Source of the DNA: Olivibacter jilunii
GTDB lineage: Bacteria; Bacteroidota; Bacteroidia; Sphingobacteriales; Sphingobacteriaceae
NCBI RefSeq assembly: GCF_900607235.1
Contig: NZ_LR027849.1
Location: 434,001 to 498,000, forward strand
Length of the DNA stretch: 64,000 nt
Direction: 5' to 3'
The notes under the pieces are model-generated. The model saw only the letters and a program-made list of their open reading frames with translations. It was not told where the DNA came from and ran no database searches. The stretch's first letter is position 1. Every line of letters begins with the position of its first letter. Both the position numbers and the translations under genes were made by a program. Positions 16,318 to 25,000 of the stretch are shown in pieces.

Positions 16318-17395
16318 CCTCATATACATGCCAACATTTAGGGCACGCCAACAGGAAAACCTCGTATTACGAAGCTTCAAGTTTGATGGCCACATGTACC
16401 CTATGTTAGAAATCATCAAAGAGTATGATCGAAAGAGAGACTCTGATAAACAATCTCCATTTCACGAAATCTACTTAGACCTTATTGAGACCATACAATC
16501 AGAGCGAGTGTTTGTTGACTTACCTTTATACCTAAAAGAACGGGCGTCAATGAAAAATGAGGTTATCGCATTCAGTCGTTCCGTCATTGCCAGTAAAGAA
16601 CGTCGTACAAAATACTTACAATCATTGGGAGAAGCTAGCCCAAAGATGATCCCAGTAATATCATCCTATTTACACAAGACCGGGGAAATTGATACCCTGC
16701 AATGGCAAGAGGCACATCTGCGTCCAAACTTTCCGTCCATCGCTTTTAGAGTAATGTACAATCAATTCAATGAAGATTGGCCAATTATCAACCAGCTTGC
16801 CACAGCAGTAGATTTTATCATACTCGATCTTGACAATATTGCACCATATCCTAGTCCATCAGTCAGACAAATCATGAATGCATGGAGATCTTTTAGTACC
16901 TGCCCCAAGATTATACTACGCAGCGCTATAAACACCGATATACAAAACGTTGGATTAGATCATGGCGAAGTGGTGTTTGATATCGATAACGGCTTAATAG
17001 ATACCTATAAACAACCCCTGCTTGGCCAATGCTTCGGCGATTATGCCGGTATTAAAAAAGATGATTTAACCTCCGGCGGAGCAATTAGTCCGGGTTTTCT
17101 TTTCTATGATGCCGTAGATAATCAATTCGTAGGCTTCAAGGGTAGTGTAAAAGAGCTTTCCGAATTTAAGAATACTATTGTGCCAGCGGTTATAAATTCC
17201 GAAGCTGCGAAGCGCATGCAAGCAAGTGGACTTCCGTATTTAGACGATCGAAATTGGGGCTGGCAAACGTTGCTCCGCATTCAGCACGAGGGCGAAACCG
17301 GAAAAAGCCAGGCAAAATTTAAACGTATTGCTATGGAACATTATCTACATTGCATTCGCGTGAAAATTGAAGCGGGAGAGCTTAAGACTTCTTAA
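16307..17395 (+). CDS. sce7725 / Beta protein (PF14350) family protein
   Basis: A 362-aa protein. The opening YMPTFRARQQENLVLRSF, the following PMLEIIKEY, the central AVDFIILDLDNIAPYP and the segment GQCFGDYAGIKKDD near residue 245 are the layout I know from phage-type Beta family and sce7725 family proteins. No catalytic assignment exists to my knowledge. In other bacteria sce7725 genes lie beside sce7726 genes, and that is also the case here, with 4 bp overlap of the convergent ends. The start overlaps the cyclase-like gene by 11 bp, so translation is probably coupled. Confidence 0.75.
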   Translation: MAINLIYMPTFRARQQENLVLRSFKFDGHMYPMLEIIKEYDRKRDSDKQSPFHEIYLDLIETIQSERVFVDLPLYLKERASMKNEVIAFSRSVIASKERRTKYLQSLGEASPKMIPVISSYLHKTGEIDTLQWQEAHLRPNFPSIAFRVMYNQFNEDWPIINQLATAVDFIILDLDNIAPYPSPSVRQIMNAWRSFSTCPKIILRSAINTDIQNVGLDHGEVVFDIDNGLIDTYKQPLLGQCFGDYAGIKKDDLTSGGAISPGFLFYDAVDNQFVGFKGSVKELSEFKNTIVPAVINSEAAKRMQASGLPYLDDRNWGWQTLLRIQHEGETGKSQAKFKRIAMEHYLHCIRVKIEAGELKTS

Positions 17396-18141
17396 TCTTG
17401 GTAGATCAATAGCGGATCCACATTTGTGTTAAAAAAAAATTGCAAATCTATAGGCAATATGTGCTTCCAGTGTGCCAAAACAAAAGACCAGCGAGCTTCA
17501 TAACGCTTTTTCAAGGCAATTTTTAAACGCTCGTTGATTTCTTGAGCAGTATATTCGCCCATAATTTCTGTGTATACAGCTGTCTTAAAAAGGCTGAGCC
17601 GTTCTTTCTTGGTAAGTACTTCCAATTGGGCAAGAGGATTAAGATAGGGACTTTTAATGGCAGACCGGTATTCCACACGCTTTTTCCCTTCAAAATACCA
17701 GATTCCGTAATGCGCTGGTACTAAACATTCCGTTTCACGCAGGTGCTTGGCATCAATTACTACCGTATTATATTCAAATATTCTATGATAATCATCACTC
17801 TGTTTCCCCAAGCGCCTCAAAGTGTCAATTTTCGACTTTACCTCAAAGCATTTCGAATCACCGTTAATTACCACAAAATCCGCTCGGCTGTTTTTTGCAC
17901 GCACTTCAAATGCAGCAACGTATCCCTTCTTCCTGAACGTAGTGGCGAGCTTATATTTTAAAGACTCTTCACCATGATAGTTTGAAAAAAGAGCTTTATT
18001 AATTTTAAGATGCAGTTGGTATTTAGACAAACCGTCCGTCTTACATTTTCCGTAACAGGCCTCTACTATTTGCAGTAACTGTTGACGGTAATGCAGGGTG
18101 TTATAAGATTTTGCCAGTGCAGTATAATCTACTTTGCCCAT
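17392..18141 (-). CDS. sce7726 family PD-(D/E)xK nuclease-like protein
   Basis: A 249-aa protein. Residues 75-105 carry a PD-(D/E)xK core: the Asp in RADFVVING (D88) and the FEVKS motif (E100, K102), preceded by the strand VAAFEV. The C-terminal part is helical and basic. I place it in the sce7726 family, whose genes accompany sce7725. It is convergent to the sce7725-like gene and shares 4 bp with it. A nuclease in a defence or toxin-type pair is the likely role, but its target is unknown. Confidence 0.78.
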   Translation of the reverse strand: MGKVDYTALAKSYNTLHYRQQLLQIVEACYGKCKTDGLSKYQLHLKINKALFSNYHGEESLKYKLATTFRKKGYVAAFEVRAKNSRADFVVINGDSKCFEVKSKIDTLRRLGKQSDDYHRIFEYNTVVIDAKHLRETECLVPAHYGIWYFEGKKRVEYRSAIKSPYLNPLAQLEVLTKKERLSLFKTAVYTEIMGEYTAQEINERLKIALKKRYEARWSFVLAHWKHILPIDLQFFFNTNVDPLLIYQD

Positions 18142-18296
18142 TGTTGCAAATATAGGAAGTTTTTGGAAGTTTCAGCCTTTCGGTCTTGGTTATGATCAGG
18201 ATAATGTGACAGGAGACGAGAGGATACGATCGTCGACGCGATTCTGGACAAAATAGAACACAGCTCCCAAACAGGTTGTTTTGATGCCGTGGTTAT

Positions 18297-20750
18297 TTAT
18301 CCTGCTGCGGTTATGGCAACTTCGACATTATCATCTTCTGTCTGCTTAGTGATAAGTTTCTTTAAGTTTGTGGAATGAAAGCCATCAAAATATTCAATAA
18401 TATCTATTGTTTCCAATGCGATATTCCTCAATGCGTCATCAGTAATGAAGTTACTTTCATCCAAATGTTGTGTGTTTCCGTGAGAAAACCCATCACATAA
18501 CTTATTTATGTTTGAGAGTTTGTCTTGTATATTATCTTTTGATATTTTTCCTACTGAAGTATCAGGCAACGTTTCAAAGTCTATTATATCTGAAATGAAG
18601 TATTCCAGGCCAGCAGATTGATTAGCGTTGGATTTCGTTGTCAATTGAGCATATTTGAAACTAAAAAATGTTTCTAATATTCGACGGATATAATTCGGCA
18701 AGTATTTTCTTGCTTCTTCATAATTCGGTGTTTCATCACTTGAAAATTCGAGAAGACTTTCCAACATATAAAAATAGGGGCTTTGGAAATTTTGTAATGA
18801 CTTGGGTAAGTCGCTTATACACCCCCTATTTATAAGGTAACAGGATTTTGAAGTTTTTACTCGGAAATTTGGATTCAGAAACTTCATAAACAACAAATTG
18901 TGGCTTAGGATAAACAGTTGCCTATAATCTTTAAACTCCTTGTGTATCAAATAGGCTGTTTGATATAAGCGATTGTCATCGAGGCTTGAAATTGGATCGT
19001 CAATAACGATGATAGTATTGCCTTTATCTTTAACTTCCGTCGTGACCTTGCTCAGGAAATACGCAAAGGCCAAAGCTGTTTTCTCGCCATCGCTCAAAGT
19101 ATTGCGTAGTCGCTTCCGTATTTTTTCCGAATTATTATACTTAATTAAAATGTTCTCATTATCGTCCTCTTCATTAAGGTCGATGGTGAAATGATTGATG
19201 CCGAGTTTCTCCAAATATTCCCCTACTTTTTTTGCCTCCAACTTTAAAGCGCGGAGTCTCTGCATCTTCGCAGTCGAATGTTGAATTAGTTCATTGTTGT
19301 ATGTTGCGATTTGCGAGCTTAGTTCGTGGTATTTTTTTACGTTATTTTTGTCTTCGTGACCGTTCAATTCCAAGATTATTAGTTTTGAATAGAGGCGTCT
19401 GATGTCAGTTTCTAGTGTTTCGGGGCTTTTTCTCCGGGCTTGAAGGGTTGAAATCAATTCGTCCTTGAAATCAGTCAATTTTTTAATATCCTCGTTATAA
19501 TTTTCAATTGCCGATTGGATGTTGGTTAACTCAAAATCTATAATCTTTGAAGAATTATTTCCTTTGTCATCAACGAGATCTGTTAGCGTCTTTATCTGGG
19601 AAGTTAATCCGTCTATCCGGACGTCAGGCATCTTGTTCTCCAGCATGGCATTGTACTTTGTGGCTTCCTGTTGCAAGGTGGTTTTTGAATCCTTGTTAGC
19701 TGTACAAAAATTTTGAGCGGTGGCCAGTTGACGCGTATGATCGGCTATGTTTTGCTTAAATTCTTCATAGCTGCTATCAAAGTATTCCCCAAATTCCTTT
19801 ATTAAATCAATAATGGTGTTATTGAGATTAGAATTACATAGAGGGCAAGTTGTTTCGTCGGTCTGATTTGATTTCTCTAAAAGTAATTTTCCGAATCTGT
19901 ACCAAGGCTCTATCTTACTTATATCTTCCTCGTTGACTTTGGCTTGAAAAGTTTCAATTTTGCTTTTTAAAGTGGTTACAGCTTTTTCTCTGGCGGTAGT
20001 ATTAAGTAGGGTTTTCAAAGACGGAAAATCCAATGAAATTTGACTGAATGAAACATTTCCTAACTTTTCTATATCCGCGATAAGGGCTGCCTGGTCTTTA
20101 CTGATTTGATATTCAGATATTTTTTGCCTGATAGCTAACTCTAAATCAGATTTATTTTCCGTAGGAATGCTTTGTACATCAGGGAAATTTGGATTTCTGA
20201 GATTGCCACTTGGGAATGTTTCCCTAAATTTTTTGTTAAATTGCTGCTTGATGGCTTCAAAACTGCTTTTATATTCCTCTTGCTCTGATTCACTCTTGCC
20301 TTTGTCTAATTCTTTTTTCTCGATGATTTCGTTTAATTCCACGATTTCAGGATCTTCCAATACCGTTTCTGCCACATTGAATTTCTGAATTTTTCCTTTC
20401 CTTCCGTCAAAAACATGGTCGGCAACAAAATTGGAATTGAAAACGTAAATACTCTTATTATTGTTGTGACCGTCTCCGGTAAGGGGATAGAGTAATGTTT
20501 CCTTGTCGGTGCAGAGGAATTTAACTTTAGCATCATCAGAGCATTTTAAATCGTCAAATAAATCTTGTTTCTTTTCGGACGGGAAGTTCTGGTTTTTAGC
20601 AATCAAGTTGAAAAGATTGGACAGAGTGGACTTTCCGCTACCATTAAATCCGAAAATCAAATTGTACTTTCTAAAATCTTCACTGCAATTCCACGAGAAA
20701 TTATCGAAGATACTCAACTTCTTAATTTCGATAAATTTTAGGATACTCAT
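18297..20750 (-). CDS. AAA_13 ATPase, RloC/PrrC-like putative tRNA anticodon nuclease
   Basis: An 817-aa protein with an ABC-type ATPase split by a long coiled coil. Walker A GFNGSGKST is at residues 34-42, the signature LSDGEK at 552-557, Walker B IIVIDDP at 580-586 and the H-loop His at 617. The coiled-coil insert (about 140-515) bears CPLC at 302-305, a zinc-hook motif as in Rad50 and RloC. The C-terminal part has R689xxxE693 and H757, the R-E-H arrangement of PrrC/RloC anticodon nucleases. Such proteins cleave tRNA during phage infection or DNA damage. The nuclease call rests on these three residues and the layout; AAA_13 also contains non-nucleases. Confidence 0.72.
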   Translation of the reverse strand: MSILKFIEIKKLSIFDNFSWNCSEDFRKYNLIFGFNGSGKSTLSNLFNLIAKNQNFPSEKKQDLFDDLKCSDDAKVKFLCTDKETLLYPLTGDGHNNNKSIYVFNSNFVADHVFDGRKGKIQKFNVAETVLEDPEIVELNEIIEKKELDKGKSESEQEEYKSSFEAIKQQFNKKFRETFPSGNLRNPNFPDVQSIPTENKSDLELAIRQKISEYQISKDQAALIADIEKLGNVSFSQISLDFPSLKTLLNTTAREKAVTTLKSKIETFQAKVNEEDISKIEPWYRFGKLLLEKSNQTDETTCPLCNSNLNNTIIDLIKEFGEYFDSSYEEFKQNIADHTRQLATAQNFCTANKDSKTTLQQEATKYNAMLENKMPDVRIDGLTSQIKTLTDLVDDKGNNSSKIIDFELTNIQSAIENYNEDIKKLTDFKDELISTLQARRKSPETLETDIRRLYSKLIILELNGHEDKNNVKKYHELSSQIATYNNELIQHSTAKMQRLRALKLEAKKVGEYLEKLGINHFTIDLNEEDDNENILIKYNNSEKIRKRLRNTLSDGEKTALAFAYFLSKVTTEVKDKGNTIIVIDDPISSLDDNRLYQTAYLIHKEFKDYRQLFILSHNLLFMKFLNPNFRVKTSKSCYLINRGCISDLPKSLQNFQSPYFYMLESLLEFSSDETPNYEEARKYLPNYIRRILETFFSFKYAQLTTKSNANQSAGLEYFISDIIDFETLPDTSVGKISKDNIQDKLSNINKLCDGFSHGNTQHLDESNFITDDALRNIALETIDIIEYFDGFHSTNLKKLITKQTEDDNVEVAITAAG

Positions 20751-20784
20751 AGCTGGTTAGGTCTGATAACATTAAAACGTTTTT

Positions 20785-20792
20785 CAAATTTA
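20785..20792 (-). promoter_or_regulatory. Candidate -7 box for the RloC-like gene
   Basis: On the minus strand TAAATTTG matches TAnnTTTG, 35 bp upstream of the start at 20750. It would allow expression apart from the XRE/SNase genes. Confidence 0.4.
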
Positions 20793-20852
20793 ACTAATCT
20801 TTTGAAGCAATGCCTAAAATCGGTATAATTTTGTCAATCTGATAAAGATGGA

Positions 20853-21236
20853 TTAATCTCTGACGGATGAATTATCGAAGTGTTTGTAGTGCCAAGCTAA
20901 CCCGGCCTTTAACAGCTCTTTATTTAGGTTGTTTCCATCTGGTAAAAGAACAATGCCAACGGTTCTGCCATACCTGTCTATGTCTTTAACCTGTACCGTC
21001 ACCACCTTTTGAAAGCAATGATCTGCAGTAAACTTTTTAGCCACTGTACCAAAATCTTGATGACTTTCCGGGCAATCTATACCATACATGCGAATCCTTA
21101 CCTGCGTGTCATCTGAATCTAAGATAGTTATTGTGTCGCCATCAGCCACTCTTATGACTTTCCTTTTCACTAGAGTTTGGCAAAGAGAGATTATAGAGAT
21201 GAACAGCAATAAAAATGTCAAATAAAAATTTCGCAT
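20853..21236 (-). CDS. Staphylococcal-nuclease-like secreted protein, C-terminally short
   Basis: A 127-aa protein with a signal peptide (about residues 1-20) and an SNase domain: ADGDTITI, then R49 and E57 in RMYGIDCPES, then DRYGR with R91. These match the catalytic R35, E43 and R87 of staphylococcal nuclease. The family motif LLKAGLAWHYKHF is present, but the protein stops nine residues later. The last helix, usually ending near GLW, is absent. It lies 23 bp after the XRE gene and 100 bp before the RloC-like start. Either the fold tolerates the loss or the gene is damaged. Confidence 0.8.
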   Translation of the reverse strand: MRNFYLTFLLLFISIISLCQTLVKRKVIRVADGDTITILDSDDTQVRIRMYGIDCPESHQDFGTVAKKFTADHCFQKVVTVQVKDIDRYGRTVGIVLLPDGNNLNKELLKAGLAWHYKHFDNSSVRD

Positions 21237-21259
21237 AATGGAAAAGGTTTAGATACGGC

Positions 21260-21529
21260 CTATTTCGTTTTCTTACTCGGGGTAACATCCCATTCTGACT
21301 TAGGTCTTAGTTTTAAGTCTTTACAGAGAAAAGCGGCAATTTCGTTCAGGTTCACTTCCAAAGCAAGAGAAATTAGATACACCTCATCAATTGTCGGCTT
21401 AGTTGTTAGATCCACGTGCAACCGACTTATTCTATCCTTTGATATACCAGTCATCCTAGCTAGTTTAGCTTGGCTTAGTGGTTTTCTTGATAGATATAAA
21501 CCAAGTTTGGTAATTGTTTCTTTTGCCAA
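21260..21529 (-). CDS. XRE family regulator
   Basis: An 89-aa DNA-binding protein, essentially one helix-turn-helix (SQAKLARMTGISKDRISRLH, residues 19-38) plus a second helical half (PTIDEVYLISLALEVNLNEIAAFL) and a basic tail. It is the first gene of a minus-strand group with the SNase-like and RloC-like genes. A 14-bp perfect inverted repeat lies 40-85 bp upstream and is its likely operator. Confidence 0.82.
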   Translation of the reverse strand: MAKETITKLGLYLSRKPLSQAKLARMTGISKDRISRLHVDLTTKPTIDEVYLISLALEVNLNEIAAFLCKDLKLRPKSEWDVTPSKKTK

Positions 21530-21568
21530 TTTTCCCTCCGTTACACTTTAAAAATACGAAGGCAAAAA

Positions 21569-21614
21569 AAATGTAGATAATTATTTTGTAAATGGCGCAG
21601 AATTATCTACATTT
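21569..21614. promoter_or_regulatory. Perfect 14-bp inverted repeat upstream of the XRE gene
   Basis: The arms AAATGTAGATAATT (21569-21582) and AATTATCTACATTT (21601-21614) are 18 bases apart. The right arm contains a plus-strand TACATTTG (-7 type), and the left arm a minus-strand TACATTTT. This looks like an autoregulated, possibly divergent control region. Confidence 0.5.
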
Positions 21615-21673
21615 GTATTATAAAATTCGATAAATATAAATCGAGTTATAAAATATATAGGTTTGGCTTTATG

Positions 21674-21967
21674 CTAAACCGCATGAGCCTTGTTATCGAA
21701 AACTGCAAATTTTGAATGACGCGAGGCCATAGGGGATTTCCTTGACCGAATTTTTCGTAAATTCGCAAAAATACACGGGAAAGGTGCCCCTATTGGAAGC
21801 CGCGTCAGGGTCTTGCAGTACCTCGATAACGGCGGAAGATAGGGGATACCGCCCACCAGCTCCGCAAGAGGCTCGTTAATAGAACGAGTTATGATAGCTA
21901 AACCTAACAAAAAATTCTGTCTAAGAAACATCTTTAGCGCTCCCGAATAGGCAAGGTGCTTGGCCAT
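21674..21967 (-). other. Doubtful 97-codon open frame in a conserved-looking non-coding stretch
   Basis: The frame would encode 97 residues (MAKHLAYSGALKMFLRQNFL and so on) with a Pro/Ser/Arg-rich tail and no domain. The stretch has no AT-rich wobble bias and contains a small hairpin (CTCGTT/AACGAG), so it may be a repeat or an RNA element rather than a gene. The codon pattern does not convince me either way. Confidence 0.25.
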
Positions 21968-22058
21968 TTTATGGCTTCATCTCCTTACGGTGAAGGCGCC
22001 CCACTGTACGGATTTTCAAACCAAATTATTTGCATGAACAATCTAAATCATTACAGAA

Positions 22059-25000
22059 ATGAAGCTTTTTACAAGCTACATCAGGGAGCTTTTTGCCCAA
22101 TTTAAACTAAAAAGTAATACGGTCGTTACGCGCAAACCATCATTAGTGATGAATGTGCTCATGCCAAGCGCTCAAAGATTCTTCATCCCGCTTTGCAACG
22201 GGATGATGCAGGGGGTAGAGCCTCTCAGTACGACTGGTTGTATACAAAAAATAAATAAAAAAACTACCTGTAACTCGCGAGTTACAGGAAAATGGGCTTT
22301 AAGAAGGTTTAAAGGCGTTTTTTGGTGGTTTTTTACCACTAAAATTTGCATAAAAAAGTGGGGGGAATTTAGGTGCAGATACCTTTTTTCGTCGCAAAAT
22401 GCTGCCTACGAAACTATAAGAATCGGGAGGCGACTGCGCGTCCTTAAACCTTACACCGTATACCTTATAACCCTAAAGATCTTGTTCTGTGTTTGTTTGG
22501 CACACGCCCGGCAGTCCTCCTCTCCGGAGGCTGCCCACGGCGTGGCTTTTCAAGATGTTTTATTGAAAGGGAAAGTTCTTTCGGCAGACGGTGAGCCACT
22601 TCCGGGAGCTACGGCAGCCATTAAAAACACCGAAATTAGGGTATTGACTGATGCCAATGGAGCCTTTACGATAAAAGGGCATAAAAGGGAAGGAGTCTTG
22701 ATTATAAGCTACCTAGGCTATGCGATAAAAGAAATCTCGTTCGATGGTAAAAGCTCAGAGGTGCTAACTGTGCGGCTGATACCTAATGAAAACGTATTGG
22801 ATGAGGCAGTAGTGATAGGTTATGGGCAAACCACAAGGAGATTGAACACGGGCTCAGTCAGCAAAGTGACGGCGGAAGATATTGCCAAACAACCTGTGGG
22901 TAATCCGTTAGCGGCCCTACAAGGTAGGGTGCCTGGTATGGTGGTGACACAAACCAGCGGCGTACCGGGGGCTGCAATCAATGTGCAGATAAGAGGCAGG
23001 TCATCGTTGGATCTGGCGCGCTCACGGAACGATCCTTTATTCATTGTAGACGGTGTACCTTTCCTTATGGGCAATGAAATTGCCAACCAGCTCATAACGG
23101 CTGCCAATAATCCCACGCAAACCAGTCAGGGCGGACTAAGTCCGCTGAATCTCATCAACCCGGCCGATATTAAAAGTATCGAAGTATTGAAAGATGCGGA
23201 TGCGACAGCGATATACGGAAGTAGGGGAGCCAACGGAGTGATATTGATTACAACAAAGAAAGGCCAGGCAGGGGAGTTCCGATTGAATTTTCAGAGTTAT
23301 GCCGGATGGGGTGCGGTTACTCGAACGATGGATTTTATGGATACTGAACAATACCTAGCCATGCGGAGAGAGGCTTTCCGAAACGATGGCATTGAACCAA
23401 TATCCGCCACAGCTCCCGATCTCTTACTTTGGGATACTACACGTTATACCGATTGGAAGAAAGAGTTGATTGGCGGGATTGCCTCTACAACAGATATGCA
23501 GCTTCGCGCTTCAGGCGGTAACCAATACACTCGCTTTAATCTAGGTGTAGGCTATAGACGGGAGGGGACTGTATTTCCCGGCGATCAGGCCGGTAAACGG
23601 ACAAGTGTCAGCATGGGAGTGGATCATCGAACACCAGATAATAAGCTGGAACTGAATTTCTCGGGAATGTACAGCTACAATATCAGCGATCTTACGGCCC
23701 GCGACCTGACGCTTTATGTGAACCTCCCGCCCAATTTTCCTGCACCTCGTGATGAGAAGAACAGGCTGAAATTCAGCGAAGGTGGTGTATCCTTTGCAGC
23801 TCTCGGGCTCGAGAACCCATATGCCTATTTATTAAGAAAATACCGCGGGCATACGGCCAATTTAATCGGAAATTTACAGGCCACTTACTATATCTCTCCG
23901 GGGCTCCTGTTCAGAAGTAACTTTGGCTATAACTCGATCGTGTCGGAAGAACGCTCGACAAATCCTTCTACTTCCATCGATCCCCAAAGCGGAGCAGCGC
24001 CCTCCGCCAATTTTGCCAATGGGAACGGGAAAAGCTGGATTATTGAACCACAGCTGGAGTTTACCGAACAGTGGGGCGGCGGCAAGTTCAATGTCTTACT
24101 GGGCGCCACCTGGCAGTCGCTTGATAGCCGGAACAGCACCATCATGGCAACCGGTTTTGCCAATGATTTGTTACTGTATTCTATGAATGCTGCCGCAAAT
24201 CTTAATGCCAACAATAGTTTTTCGCTCTATCGCTATACCGCACTTTTCGGCCGGCTGAACTATAGCTGGAAGGATACGTATATTATAAATCTGACCGGTA
24301 GGAGGGATGGTTCCAGTCGCTTCGGACCGGAAAATCGTTTTGCCAACTTCGGCGCACTGGGAGCGGCATGGCTCTTCGGCAACGAAGAGTGGATAAAAAA
24401 TGGTTTGCCCTTTCTAAGTTTCGGAAAAATTCGGGCAAGTTATGGCGTAACAGGCAATGATCAGATCGGTGATTATCTTTATCTGGATACGTGGACTTCT
24501 ACATTGAGACCCTATGATGGGTTGGGTGGTTTGAGGCCGTCGCGTTTGTACAACCCTAATTTCAAATGGGAAATCAATAAAAAATTTGAGTTCGGCCTTG
24601 AGCTTGGAGCTCTGGACGACAGAATGCTGTTTTCCGCTGCTTATTACCGGAATAGAAGCAGTAATCAGCTGGTGTCTTACGCTTTGCCTGCTTTAACGGG
24701 TTTCAATAATGTGGTGCAGAACCTCGATGCCCTGGTGGAAAATAAGGGTATGGAGCTATCACTTTCTACTGAAAATGTGAAAAGAAAGGACTTCCGATGG
24801 TCGTCAGCGATCAATATTACCTTCCCGAAAACCCGGTTATTGGTTTTCCCCGATCTGGAAGGATCGAGCTATGTTAACCGCTACGAGATCGGCCAACCAT
24901 TGAATGTGATCAAAGCTTACCGCTTCCTGGGGATAGACCACGAAACCGGAGTCTACATGTACGACGACATGAACGGTGATGGCAACCTGAATGCATCGGA

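Noticed and set aside
21674-21967. Confident protein-coding gene of 97 aa
   Set aside because: No domain, unusual composition and position in a hairpin-bearing stretch; kept only as a doubtful open frame.
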